In this document: positions 49,761 through 58,690 of the stretch, one piece after another
Layout: each line of letters opens with the position of its first letter
Numbering within the stretch: the first letter of the stretch is position 1
Assembly (NCBI RefSeq): GCF_000308635.1
Contig: NZ_BAGD01000019.1
Coordinates: 124,001-188,000, forward strand
DNA: 64,000 bases
DNA from: Nocardia otitidiscaviarum NBRC 14405
GTDB lineage: Bacteria > Actinomycetota > Actinomycetes > Mycobacteriales > Mycobacteriaceae
Direction: 5' to 3'
The notes under the pieces: model-generated
Seen by the model: only the letters and a program-made list of their open reading frames with translations
Told to the model about the DNA's origin: nothing
The model's database searches: none
Made by a program: the position numbers and the translations under genes

Positions 49761-50020
49761 CGAATCTCGGTGTCCACGACCCACAGTGGATCGATGTCGA
49801 TCGGCGCGAACGTCACGGCGGCAAGTGCGGCCCTCACATCGGGGTGAAGGTCGGCGGGGTCTATTTCCCAACCGTCATCACCGACCAGCGACCATGAGCC
49901 GTCGATGCGCTGGAGGTAGCGGAAGCCGTCGCCCGACGGCACCGCCCTGTCGTCCTCGTCGAATCGCCCGTGCAGTTCCACCGGCCCGCCCCAATCCGTG
50001 TCGAAGTGGTGCGCACCCAC
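49757..50020 (-). CDS. hypothetical small acidic protein, cassette B
   Basis: About 87 residues, acidic (FDEDDRAVPSGDGFRYLQRI, DGWEIDPADLHPDVRAALAA). GTGA coupling to the membrane protein downstream supports it. The start is uncertain: the frame is open to 50119 and the GTG at 50020 has no strong ribosome-binding site. It diverges from the XRE regulator gene. Confidence 0.6.
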   Translation of the reverse strand: MGAHHFDTDWGGPVELHGRFDEDDRAVPSGDGFRYLQRIDGSWSLVGDDGWEIDPADLHPDVRAALAAVTFAPIDIDPLWVVDTEIR

Positions 50021-50147
50021 CGCCAGGGAGCGGTTACGGGATCGACCTGGCGGCGGGGCTGCCACTGAGCTTCGCTGCCCGCAAGGAGGCGGAGGGACAG
50101 TGAAGGGACAGGGAGACATGGGGCTATCGCGGGTTTACGCTCGGAAC

Positions 50148-51308
50148 ATGGGCGAACATGTGGGGCATCGGATCGCCGCGGAACGCAAGATCGCCGGGCT
50201 GAGCCAGCGGGCGCTCGCCACCCGCGCCGCGTACAGCCTGAGCATGGTCAAGGCGGTCGAGCAGGGACGTGAACCGGCATCGCCGGGGTTCATCTCAGCG
50301 GTCGCGCGTGCCCTGCGGATCACACCGGAACACCTGACCGGCGCTCCGTACGACGACGGAAAACCGTTGTCGGACGCGGTGAATGCGCTGTCGGTGCTGC
50401 TCACCGAGGGGCGCTACGCTCGCGCTGCCGAGCCTGGCCCGCTGTCTCGGATCGAGGCCGATCTCGAAGCGGCCCAACAGCTCTACCGCAGTGACCGGAC
50501 GCGCCAGACGATCGAGGTGCTGCCGGATATCATCCGGCGGTTGCACGGGGCGGTACGTGACCTTTCCGGCGATGAGCAGTCGCACGCGTACACCCTGCTC
50601 ACCTCCGCCTACGTACTCGCCGAATGGTCCGCCCGCCGCACCGGTCATCTGATGCTGGCGCTTCCCGCGCTGGACCTGGCCGACGGCTACGCCCCCTTCG
50701 CCGACGATCCGAACTACGGTGCGTTCTCCGCGTTGGCCCGCGCCCGGGTGCTGACCCATTACGGCGAGTCCGAAGTGGCCGGGCAACTCATCGACTCCGC
50801 CATCGAGTCCGCTGACAGCAGCCGCGCCGGGCTGGTATTGGCCGGGTACTCCCATCTGGCCGGGGCGATCAACGAGGCGCGCAAGCTCAATCATCCCGGC
50901 GCGGTCGATCACGTTCGGGCCGCACGGGAGATGGCGGCCCGGACCGGCGAAACCGATCTGTACATGACGGCGTTCGGTCCGCTGAACGTGGAGATCCACG
51001 CACACGCCATCGAACTCGAGTCGGGCGATCCGAACCGCGCGGCGGTGGAAGGGGCGCAGCTGACCTATACGGCCGACGCACCGCCGACCCGAATCGGTCA
51101 TCACTGGCACGACAACGCCCGCGCCTGGCTGCTCAGCGGCAAGCCCGACCGAGCATTGGCCGCCTTGAACAAGGCCCGGGCGGCAGCGCCACAGCAGACC
51201 CGTCTGCACCCGTCGGTGCGCGAAACCGTGCACGGAATCGCAGCCGCCCAGCGGCGGCAGACCGACAGCTTGCTCGGGTTCGCTTCCTGGCTCGGCGCGG
51301 TGCTGTAG
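50148..51308 (+). CDS. XRE-type regulator with TPR-like sensor domain, cassette B
   Basis: A 386-residue regulator: N-terminal helix-turn-helix (RIAAERKIAGLSQRALATRA, then AYSLSMVKAVEQGREPAS) and a helical repeat region (HAYTLLTSAYVLAEWSARRT, DPNYGAFSALARARVLTHYG). It is similar in architecture to the cassette A regulator but has only low sequence similarity by eye. TACGCT (50136-50141) ends 6 bases before the ATG, indicating a leaderless mRNA; an ATG at 50118 has a GGGAG that is too close. No acetyltransferase follows. Confidence 0.82.
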   Translation: MGEHVGHRIAAERKIAGLSQRALATRAAYSLSMVKAVEQGREPASPGFISAVARALRITPEHLTGAPYDDGKPLSDAVNALSVLLTEGRYARAAEPGPLSRIEADLEAAQQLYRSDRTRQTIEVLPDIIRRLHGAVRDLSGDEQSHAYTLLTSAYVLAEWSARRTGHLMLALPALDLADGYAPFADDPNYGAFSALARARVLTHYGESEVAGQLIDSAIESADSSRAGLVLAGYSHLAGAINEARKLNHPGAVDHVRAAREMAARTGETDLYMTAFGPLNVEIHAHAIELESGDPNRAAVEGAQLTYTADAPPTRIGHHWHDNARAWLLSGKPDRALAALNKARAAAPQQTRLHPSVRETVHGIAAAQRRQTDSLLGFASWLGAVL

Positions 51309-51630
51309 CGGCTCGGCCGCGCGGGAGCCGATTTCGGTTCTGCGCACAAGGCCGGGTACCTCGCCAGGCACATCCGAGACCGACTCGGCAGGGCTGAGTG
51401 CCCCCGCCCACTCTCGACACCTGGGGCCTCAACGACTGATCTCACGATGTCGGCGACATGGCCGATGAATACTGACGTCGACGTGTTGGGGCAGGCGCTG
51501 CGGCAGCGTCCATCAGGGCTGAACGCGCACCGGGGGAACGGTGCACTCGCCCAGCGGACCGGGCGCGGTGGCGTGACACGGCGCGCGCGTGTTGCCTCAC
51601 CGCGTGTACGTGGGAAGAATGCGAGTCACC
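51309..51630. other. gene-free stretch upstream of the RDD gene
   Basis: 322 bases with no supported gene. It presumably contains the RDD-gene promoter. Confidence 0.4.
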
Positions 51631-52443
51631 ATGGCCCTATTCACCACCGGCGAGGCTGTCGCCGTCGAACTGCCGGTCGCGCGGCTGCCCGCGCGGGCGG
51701 TGGCGTTTCTGATCGACCTGGTGGTGCAGTTGGTGGGTGGGCTGCTGCTGATCTTCGTGGCGGAGATGGTGTTGGCCGGGCTGAACGCGGATTCGGCGTG
51801 GGAGGACGCGGCGCTCATCGTGATCGTCGTGGGGGTGCTCATCGGGTATCCGGTGGCGTGCGAGACGTTGACGCGCGGGCGGACCGTGGGCAAGTTGGCG
51901 CTCGGGCTGCGGGTGGTGCGGGCCGACGGTGGACCCGTCGATTTTCGGCATGCGCTGACCCGGGGGTTGGGCGGCATCGTGGACTTCTGGATTCTCGGTA
52001 CCGGACTGATCGCGATTCTGGTGTCGCTGTGTTCGCCGCAGGCCCGGCGGGTCGGCGACATTTTGGCGGGCACGGTGGTCGTGCACGGGCAGACCCGGAT
52101 TCCCTATGTGGGACTCGCGGTGCCGCCGCCCTGGCTGCTGGCCTGGTCGCGGCAGCTCGACGTGTCCGGGCTGTCCGACGAATCGGCTCGTGCGGTGCGC
52201 CAGTACCTGCTGCGCTTTCCCGGCCTGACACCTCCGGCGCAACAGCAGCTCGGCGCGGCGCTGCTGCACGCGGTCTGCGCGGAGCTGGCCATGCCCGTGC
52301 CCGTGGGCCATCCGCCCATGCACATCCTGGGTGCCATCCTGGCCGAACGCCAGCGTCGGGCACTGCCCGCGCCGCCCGCCGCACCGGCTGTGCCGTTCCA
52401 GCCGGAAACGCAGTGGTCGCGGCCGGTCGCGACGCACGTCTGA
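51631..52443 (+). CDS. RDD-family membrane protein
   Basis: A 270-residue protein with the RDD arginine-aspartate pattern (ARLPARAVAFLIDLVVQLVG), three to four helices and GRTVGKLALGLRVVRADGGP. RDD proteins are transport-related or accessory membrane proteins. The C-terminal 80 residues are cytoplasmic and Pro/Ala-rich. I chose the ATG at 51631 (MALFTTGEAVAVE), the usual family start; an ATG four codons earlier is possible. It is divergent from the SpoIIM gene across the inserted cassette B. Confidence 0.88.
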   Translation: MALFTTGEAVAVELPVARLPARAVAFLIDLVVQLVGGLLLIFVAEMVLAGLNADSAWEDAALIVIVVGVLIGYPVACETLTRGRTVGKLALGLRVVRADGGPVDFRHALTRGLGGIVDFWILGTGLIAILVSLCSPQARRVGDILAGTVVVHGQTRIPYVGLAVPPPWLLAWSRQLDVSGLSDESARAVRQYLLRFPGLTPPAQQQLGAALLHAVCAELAMPVPVGHPPMHILGAILAERQRRALPAPPAAPAVPFQPETQWSRPVATHV

Positions 52444-52489
52444 GATACGACGACAGCTGACAGCGGGCGGCAACCTCGCCGACCGACCA

Positions 52490-53356
52490 TCAGATCCGGA
52501 GTCGCCACCCCGACGTATCGCATTGACCGCTGTCATTATCGCCCACTGCGAGAATGGTTCCGTCGCCGCGCAGCCCGAGGGTGTGCGTCGACCCGGCGGC
52601 GACCGCTACGACATCGCGCCAAGACCCCACATCGCACTGTCCGCGGCTGTTGTCTCCGGCGGCGAATACCCGGCCGTGGGTATCGACCGCGACGGTGTGA
52701 CAGCTGCCCGCGGATACTCCGACCACGTCGTGCCAGCCGGATACCTCCGTGACGCCATGCGACGCGGCCCCGGTGGCGAGCACCCGCCCGGCCGCGGTGA
52801 CGGCCACGGTGTGCAGATAGCCTGCCGCGACGGCACGCACGTCGCGCCAGTCGGCGACCTCGCACTGTCGCCTTCGGTTGTTACCCACCGCCGTGACCGT
52901 GCCGTCCGCGCGCAGGCCGACCGAATGCCAATCCCCGGCGGCCACGGCGACGATCTCGCGCCAGGCGTCGACGTCGCACGCCCCCTCGGTTCCTCTTCCC
53001 GCCGCCCGGACCGTGCCGTCCGCGAGAACTGCCAGGGTGCGTCGCCAACCAGCGGCGATGCCGACCACACCGGTCCAGGCGTCGACGTCGCACTGGCCGT
53101 CCCCGTTCCAGCCGACCGCGACGACGGTGCCGTCAGCGTGCAGGCCCACGGTGTGCGACCGGCCCGTGTTCGAGAAGGTGTGTACGTTTCCAGCGGCCAC
53201 GGCCACGATGTCGCGCCAGGTATCGGTGCGGCACTCCGGTGCCCGGGGCCGTCCCGCCGTCGATACCGATCCATCCGTGCGGACGCCGACCGAATGACGA
53301 CGTCCTGCGGCGATCACCGCTCGACCGCGTGACGCAGCCGCTGCGCTCCTCGACAT
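52490..53356 (-). CDS. RCC1-repeat beta-propeller protein
   Basis: A 288-residue protein made of seven repeats of the RCC1/ATS1 type: units like VAVAAGSTHTLGLRGDGTIL, AVGDN, SGQCD. Seven blades would close a propeller. There is no signal peptide and no membrane segment, so it is probably cytoplasmic. The repeat pattern is clear and regular, with Trp at each blade end (DVGSWRDV). In bacteria such proteins have no general function. It is placed between the RDD and DUF58 genes, which are normally neighbours. Confidence 0.85.
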   Translation of the reverse strand: MSRSAAAASRGRAVIAAGRRHSVGVRTDGSVSTAGRPRAPECRTDTWRDIVAVAAGNVHTFSNTGRSHTVGLHADGTVVAVGWNGDGQCDVDAWTGVVGIAAGWRRTLAVLADGTVRAAGRGTEGACDVDAWREIVAVAAGDWHSVGLRADGTVTAVGNNRRRQCEVADWRDVRAVAAGYLHTVAVTAAGRVLATGAASHGVTEVSGWHDVVGVSAGSCHTVAVDTHGRVFAAGDNSRGQCDVGSWRDVVAVAAGSTHTLGLRGDGTILAVGDNDSGQCDTSGWRLRI

Positions 53357-53454
53357 ACCTTGTCATCGTAATGTTGAAGAGACGGTGGAAGGTTGACCTC
53401 GAATCGAGCGGGATCTTGCGACCAAACCCTCAAAGGAGGTAACAACGGCCGGGT

Positions 53455-54750
53455 TCAGAGCGCGCCGGTCTGTTTCAGCTCCAGATACTCGTTCGCCAAT
53501 GCCTCCGGCAGCTGCTCCGGCGGTGCGGCGATCACGCGGACGCCCATGCGCTGCAAGCTTTCCCGGGTCAGGGTGTGCTCGATGACCAGGCTCTCCGCGG
53601 CGGCGGCCGTATACAGGTCGTCGACGGTGGCGCGGCGGGTGGCGGCGGCCGCGACCTCGGGGTCGGTGACCGCGACGATCAGCACCCGGTGGCGGCGGGT
53701 GAGCACCGGCAGCACGGGCAGCAGCCGCTCCTGCACCACGGCGGCGTCCAGGTGGGTGAACCACACCACCAGGCTGCGGCGGCGGGCGCGTTGCAGGGTC
53801 GCGTTCAGCAGGGCCTGGTAGTCGGTGTCCACCAGGCGCGGCGCGACCGCGGCCAGGGCGTGCATGAGCTTGAACTGCAACCGTTTTCCGCCGATCCCGC
53901 GCACCTCGGTGCGCAACTCCCGGTCGAAGGCCAGCAGATCCACCGAATCGCCGCCCGCCGCGGCCAGTCCGGCCAGCAGCAGCGCCGCCTCCACCATGGC
54001 GTCCAGGCGGGTGCCGTCGCCGACACGGCCCGCGCTGATCCGCCCGGTGTCGAGCAGCATCACCACGTGCCGGTTGCGTTCCGGCCGCCAGGTGCGCACC
54101 AGCACGTCGTCGGCACGGGCGGTGGCGCGCCAGTCGATGGTGCGTACGTCGTCGCCGACCACATACTCGCGGAAAGAATCGAATTCGGTGCCCTGCCCGC
54201 GAATGGTGGCGGTATTGCGCCCCTCCATCTGCTGCAGGCGGCGAATCTTCGCTCCCAGCAGTCGTTCCGACCGGAACGGCGGCAGCGCGCGCAGCCGAGC
54301 GGGCACCGCCCGGCGGGTCTGGCGTCCCGCCATGCCGAGCGGGCCGAGCAGCCGGATCGTCACCGGTCCCGCGATGCGGTCACCGCGATAGTCCGGCGTG
54401 AGTTCGGTGTGGAACCGAACCCGGGTATTGGCGGGCAGACGCAGTTCGTGCGTGCGGTGTTCGGCGTGCGCGCTGTCGGGCCAGTCGTCCCACACAATGC
54501 CGCGCAGCGTGCGCGAACCCTTGTTCAGCACAACCAGTTCCACCTCGGCCGCGCGTCCGGTGCGCACCGTGGTGACCGGTTCCCGGGTCAGCTCGAGGTC
54601 GTCGGCGGAGCCGAGCAGCGCCAGGTCCGCGATCACCAGCACCGCCAGTGCCGCCGTCGCCACCAGCACCCCGAGCCAGGATGGCAGCACCAGGGTGACG
54701 AACAGCGCCGCGGCCGCCGCGGCGAGGGCCAACCGGCCGGTCACGACCAT
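53455..54750 (-). CDS. DUF58 domain protein
   Basis: A 431-residue membrane-anchored protein with two N-terminal helices (ALAAAAAALFVTLVLPSWLG, VLVATAALAVLVIADLALLG) and a C-terminal DUF58/VWA-like domain containing RGQGTEFDSFREYVVGDDVR, TIDWRATAR. DUF58 proteins partner with MoxR AAA ATPases. It follows moxR after 3 bases. Confidence 0.92.
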   Translation of the reverse strand: MVVTGRLALAAAAAALFVTLVLPSWLGVLVATAALAVLVIADLALLGSADDLELTREPVTTVRTGRAAEVELVVLNKGSRTLRGIVWDDWPDSAHAEHRTHELRLPANTRVRFHTELTPDYRGDRIAGPVTIRLLGPLGMAGRQTRRAVPARLRALPPFRSERLLGAKIRRLQQMEGRNTATIRGQGTEFDSFREYVVGDDVRTIDWRATARADDVLVRTWRPERNRHVVMLLDTGRISAGRVGDGTRLDAMVEAALLLAGLAAAGGDSVDLLAFDRELRTEVRGIGGKRLQFKLMHALAAVAPRLVDTDYQALLNATLQRARRRSLVVWFTHLDAAVVQERLLPVLPVLTRRHRVLIVAVTDPEVAAAATRRATVDDLYTAAAAESLVIEHTLTRESLQRMGVRVIAAPPEQLPEALANEYLELKQTGAL

Positions 54751-54753
54751 CGG

Positions 54754-55737
54754 CTACACCGGAACGGGAACGGACATGAGCAGCGAGGTCAGCACACCCT
54801 CGGCCGTCACACCCGCCACCTCGTGCTCGGGCCGCAGCTGCAAACGGTGCCGGAGCACCGGCAGCGCAATGGCTTTCACATCGTCGGGGGTCACGTAGCC
54901 GCGCCCGTTGAGCCAGGCGAAGGCGCGCGCCGCCGCCATCAGCGCGGTCGCGCCGCGCGTGGACGCACCGTGCGCGACGGCGGGGGAGGTGCGGGTGGCC
55001 CGGCACAGGTCCACGATGTAGGCCAGCACCTCCGGGCTCAGGGTGACCTGCGCGATCGCCCGGCGGGCGGCCTCGATATGGGCCGGACCGGCCACCGGCC
55101 GCAGCCCCGCGCCCGCCAGATCGCGCGGGTCGAACCCGGCGGCATGCCGTTGCAGAATCCGGAACTCGTCGTCGCGGCCCGGCAACTGCACGTCGACCTT
55201 GAACAGGAACCGGTCCAGCTGTGCCTCCGGCAGCGGGTAGGTGCCCTCCTGCTCGATGGGGTTCTGGGTGGCGATCACCACGAACGGCTCCGGCAGCGGC
55301 TGCGGTACGCCGTCCACCGAAACCTGGCGCTCCTCCATGGATTCCAGCAGCGCCGACTGGGTTTTCGGTGGGGTGCGGTTGATTTCGTCGGCGAGCAGCA
55401 GATTGGTGAACACCGGGCCGCGCCGGAAGGTGAACTCGGCCGAATGCGGATCGTAGATCTGCGAACCGGTGACATCGCCGGGCATCAGGTCCGGCGTGAA
55501 CTGCACACGCGTGTGCTCCAACTCCAGCGCGGTGGCCAGCGAGCGCACCAGCAGTGTCTTCGCCACGCCCGGAACGCCTTCGAGCAGTACATGGCCGCGG
55601 CACAGCAGCGCCAGCACCAGGTACATGACCGCATTGTCATTGCCGACGACGGCCTTGCCGATCTCCGCGCGCAGGGCCAGCAGGGCCTGCTGGGCGTCCT
55701 CGGCGGTAGGGGTGTGGGTGGTGTCCACTGTGGTCAC
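54754..55737 (-). CDS. moxR: MoxR-family AAA+ ATPase
   Basis: Chaperone-like ATPase, 327 residues, with GHVLLEGVPGVAKTLLVRSL (Walker A), LLLADEINRTPPKTQSALLE (Walker B and sensor), IATQNPIEQEGTYPLPEAQL and the arginine-finger region DRFLFKVDV. It probably remodels a partner through the adjacent DUF58 protein. It starts with GTG overlapping the DUF4129 gene (GTGA). Confidence 0.95.
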   Translation of the reverse strand: MTTVDTTHTPTAEDAQQALLALRAEIGKAVVGNDNAVMYLVLALLCRGHVLLEGVPGVAKTLLVRSLATALELEHTRVQFTPDLMPGDVTGSQIYDPHSAEFTFRRGPVFTNLLLADEINRTPPKTQSALLESMEERQVSVDGVPQPLPEPFVVIATQNPIEQEGTYPLPEAQLDRFLFKVDVQLPGRDDEFRILQRHAAGFDPRDLAGAGLRPVAGPAHIEAARRAIAQVTLSPEVLAYIVDLCRATRTSPAVAHGASTRGATALMAAARAFAWLNGRGYVTPDDVKAIALPVLRHRLQLRPEHEVAGVTAEGVLTSLLMSVPVPV

Positions 55738-56912
55738 AGGACCTCCGCTTCGATCCATTCGAGTTGGGCGGCGACGAGTTCGAGGGTGCCCCGGTCCGGG
55801 ACCGGGTCGTACAGGGCGGCGGTGACGAGTGCCGGTGCGGCCCCGCTGCGCGCGGTCACCGCGGCCAGCACCCGGTCGGGCGTGCTGTCGGCGGTGAGGC
55901 CGAGCACCGGGCGCAGCCGCCGCAGTGACGCCGAGCGCAGCCGGGCGGCCACATGCTCGAAGTCGCGGGAGCGGCGGTACAGCCCGGCCTGTCCGGCGAG
56001 CAGTTCGTGGGCGGGCACCTGCACCGGCAGCGGATCGGGCACCACGCTGCCACGGCGGCGCGCCCGCCACCACAGCACGATCGCCCAGGCGACGGCCCAT
56101 TGCAGGCCACCGAAGGCGACCCAGCCGGGGAGCCGCTCGAACAGCGAGTCCTGACCCTCCCCGAACTCCGGTCCGTCGATATCGGGTGGTTGCGGCGGTG
56201 GCCCGTCCGGCGCGGTCGGCCGTGGTACCGAGGGCGCGCTGAGAGCGTTCACCAGCCCGAAGATCAGCAGCGCCACCGCGAGCACACCGAGGATCACGGC
56301 CCAGAACCGCCAGTCGCGCAACAGTTCCGGGGTGTCCACCGATCGCCGGGAGCGCGCGGTCTTCTTGCGCGGCTTGCGGCGGCGTTCGCTGATCTCGTCC
56401 GGCTCCGCGCCCGGCGGCGGTGCGGTGGAGTAGCGGTCGGCCTGCTCCAGGCGGCGATACTCGAATTCGGTGGCGGGGCGACCGCCGTACACGATCTCGT
56501 CGAAACTGCGCGCCGCCGAGGGCAGTTCGGTGGGATCGGCGACCTCGCCGCGTTCGCCCAGCGCCGTGGTGGCGGCGTGCGCGGTCTCGTCGGCGGTGCG
56601 GGCGCGGCTGACCTCGAGCACCCCGTGCTGCTCCAGTCCGCGGGTCACCGCCCGGAACCGCTCCCGCTGTGCGGTGGCGAAATCCTGTCTGCGCGCCGCC
56701 TCCTCGGCAGCAGCCAGATGTACGTCCGCCGCGCCCAACGTGGGAATGGGTGGGGCGCTGGGCATCTCGACCGGATGCCACGTGCCCGTGCCACCGCCCG
56801 AGGAGGGGGCATCGGTGCTGTCGACCGGACGCCACGTGCTCGGCGCACCCGGCGGATTACGCGGCGGTTCCGGCCTACCCGCGTCGTCGCGTTCTCCCCC
56901 CGTGCCGGTCAT
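55734..56912 (-). CDS. DUF4129 domain membrane protein
   Basis: A 392-residue protein: a disordered N-terminus, a helical cytoplasmic segment with AAEEAARRQDFATAQRERFR, a linker rich in Lys/Arg, two helices (WAVILGVLAVALLIFGLVNA; WVAFGGLQWAVAWAIVLWWR), and a C-terminal DUF4129 region (VPAHELLAGQAGLYRRSRDF). Unlike typical DUF4129 proteins it has no transglutaminase domain. It overlaps both neighbours by 4 bases. Confidence 0.85.
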   Translation of the reverse strand: MTGTGGERDDAGRPEPPRNPPGAPSTWRPVDSTDAPSSGGGTGTWHPVEMPSAPPIPTLGAADVHLAAAEEAARRQDFATAQRERFRAVTRGLEQHGVLEVSRARTADETAHAATTALGERGEVADPTELPSAARSFDEIVYGGRPATEFEYRRLEQADRYSTAPPPGAEPDEISERRRKPRKKTARSRRSVDTPELLRDWRFWAVILGVLAVALLIFGLVNALSAPSVPRPTAPDGPPPQPPDIDGPEFGEGQDSLFERLPGWVAFGGLQWAVAWAIVLWWRARRRGSVVPDPLPVQVPAHELLAGQAGLYRRSRDFEHVAARLRSASLRRLRPVLGLTADSTPDRVLAAVTARSGAAPALVTAALYDPVPDRGTLELVAAQLEWIEAEVL

Positions 56913-57799
56913 GACGGTGCTCCATTTCCCGTGGCGGTCGCGGGTCGCGGAATGCGGATGTCCCAGCCCTCGCGGCGGCAGCGGCGGTCCACGTAGACGA
57001 CCGCCTGCGTGGCGGATTCGATGGTGTCGGCGAAGGCGGTCCAGAGCATGACCACGCTGATGATCAGGGCGATGACCGCCGGACGGTGGGTGCCGGTGAA
57101 CTCGGCGACCAGTTCCAGGGCGAGCAGCATCGGCAGCAGCAGCACCGGCAGCAGCGTGCGCAGCGCCATCCACACGCCGACCAACTGCCATTCCGTGCCC
57201 TGCGCCAGGGTTTTCGCGCGCTGCGCGGCGACCGCGGCGGTGGCGGATTCCCCGACGATCACCGGTGCGGTGGTGTACTGCCGCGCCCGCAGCCAGCCCA
57301 GCCAGATCACCGCGAACGGCAGCGTGATGACCAGCGGCACGCCCAGCGCCAGCACGCCGACTCCGATCAGCGTGTACTTGAGCTGGAACAGCGCCAGCGC
57401 GGGCAGGTGCGGCAGCAGCCGCCGCAGCGCGCTCCGCCAGCCCGGCGGCTGCCGGTACACCTCGGCGACCGCGACGACGGTGGTCACCCCGCGCACGTAG
57501 AGCCGCAGGAACCAGAGGCACACCAGGGTGATGAGCACCGCGCCGACCGCGACGGCGGCATCGGAGTCACCGGCCAGCGCGATCACCACGAGGGTGCAGC
57601 CGATCGCGACCGCCGCGCTCACCGCCGCACCGGCCCCACACAGGGCCGCCAACAGCTTGATTCGGCGCTGCACCAGCTCGAACGGCAGGTCCATCAGTTC
57701 CCGGAACCGCAGCGGCCGGATCGGCACCGGCGCGGGTTCGGGCTGGGGTTCCGTCGCCGATCCGGTCGTCGGACCGGCGTGGTCGGCGGCTGGCAACAC
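56909..57799 (-). CDS. multi-pass membrane protein of the MoxR/DUF58 operon
   Basis: A 296-residue protein with five or six helices (for example LLAALCGAGAAVSAAVAIGC, LRTLLPVLLLPMLLALELVA), no signal peptide and a basic C-terminus (DRRCRREGWDIRIPRP). It heads the leftward operon and overlaps the DUF4129 gene by ATGA. Proteins like it occur at this place in mycolic actinobacteria. Function unknown. It starts with GTG at 57799. Confidence 0.75.
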   Translation of the reverse strand: MLPAADHAGPTTGSATEPQPEPAPVPIRPLRFRELMDLPFELVQRRIKLLAALCGAGAAVSAAVAIGCTLVVIALAGDSDAAVAVGAVLITLVCLWFLRLYVRGVTTVVAVAEVYRQPPGWRSALRRLLPHLPALALFQLKYTLIGVGVLALGVPLVITLPFAVIWLGWLRARQYTTAPVIVGESATAAVAAQRAKTLAQGTEWQLVGVWMALRTLLPVLLLPMLLALELVAEFTGTHRPAVIALIISVVMLWTAFADTIESATQAVVYVDRRCRREGWDIRIPRPATATGNGAPS

Positions 57800-58068
57800 G
57801 GGCCGAGTCTATCGGTCCGGCGGCTTTCGGTCGCGACTCGACGCTTTCGGCGGGTGGCGGGCGATTCCCAGTAGGAACTCGTTCGTTGCCGACTGGCGCA
57901 GGCGACCGCCGTCGCGCCTCCGGATACTGCCGGCCCGGTGCCGTCGACACGGACGCCTGCGCGATGACGTTCCCCGCATGCACGCCGCCTCGCGGTGAAG
58001 GGTGCGGTGCGGCGCGCAGACCGCGGTATGTGGGCTGCCGTTCCGGCGTAGTTCGGGCGACTCCGCTC

Positions 58069-58617
58069 CTACGCGTCGAGTAGGCGGGCGACGACCCGGC
58101 GGTACAGCTCCGGTTCGACGGGCGGCAGGCCGAGCAGGGCGCGCAGGTAGACACCGTCGCCCACCAGGCTGACGATCTCCGCGCGCACCGGATCGCGGAT
58201 CTCGTTGTCCAGACCGGTCTTCCAGCTGTGCATCACCTCGGTGAGGGCGCGGTCGACCTCGTCCACGTCGGTGTCGTGCGGGCCGTCGACGGTGCGCATG
58301 GTGGCCAGCATGGAGCGGTACAGGGCCAATTCGAGGGCGTCGGACTCGTTGTCGGGATGCGGGGTCTGCAAATACCACTCGGCTACCGATCTGCCCTGCG
58401 ACACGGCGGATTCGAGCTGCTGGTCGGCGCGTTCGCCGAGGCGGCGGACCAGCCCGGCCAGCAGGGCGTCCTTGGATTTGAAGTGGTAGAGCAGCCCGCC
58501 CTTGGAGACGCCGGCCGCGGCGGCCACGTTCTCCAGGGTCACCTGAGACATGCCCTTGTCGAGCAGCAGGGTTTCGAGGGCGTCGAGGATGCGGTCACGC
58601 GTCGCTGTCACGGGCAT
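58069..58617 (-). CDS. TetR-family transcriptional repressor
   Basis: A 182-residue regulator with an N-terminal TetR helix-turn-helix (ATRDRILDALETLLLDKGMS, QVTLENVAAAAGVSKGGLLY, HFKSKDALL) and a C-terminal ligand-binding domain. It is divergent from an MFS exporter. Twin dyads start 4 bases from its start codon and cover both promoters, so it probably represses itself and the exporter. The GTG at 58620 is an alternative start. The ligand is probably a drug. Confidence 0.92.
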   Translation of the reverse strand: MPVTATRDRILDALETLLLDKGMSQVTLENVAAAAGVSKGGLLYHFKSKDALLAGLVRRLGERADQQLESAVSQGRSVAEWYLQTPHPDNESDALELALYRSMLATMRTVDGPHDTDVDEVDRALTEVMHSWKTGLDNEIRDPVRAEIVSLVGDGVYLRALLGLPPVEPELYRRVVARLLDA

Positions 58618-58620
58618 CAC

Positions 58621-58666
58621 TGTACCGTCTGGACGGTTGGTCTGTTACTGTACCGTCTGGACGGTT
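58621..58666. promoter_or_regulatory. twin TetR operators
   Basis: TGTACCGTCTGGACGGTT occurs exactly twice (58621-58638, 58649-58666). Each copy holds the dyad ACCGTC-TG-GACGGT, with centres 28 bases apart. The first touches the tetR start. Confidence 0.9.
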
Positions 58667-58690
58667 CAAACTCTGAAAGCAGCGAAGGAT

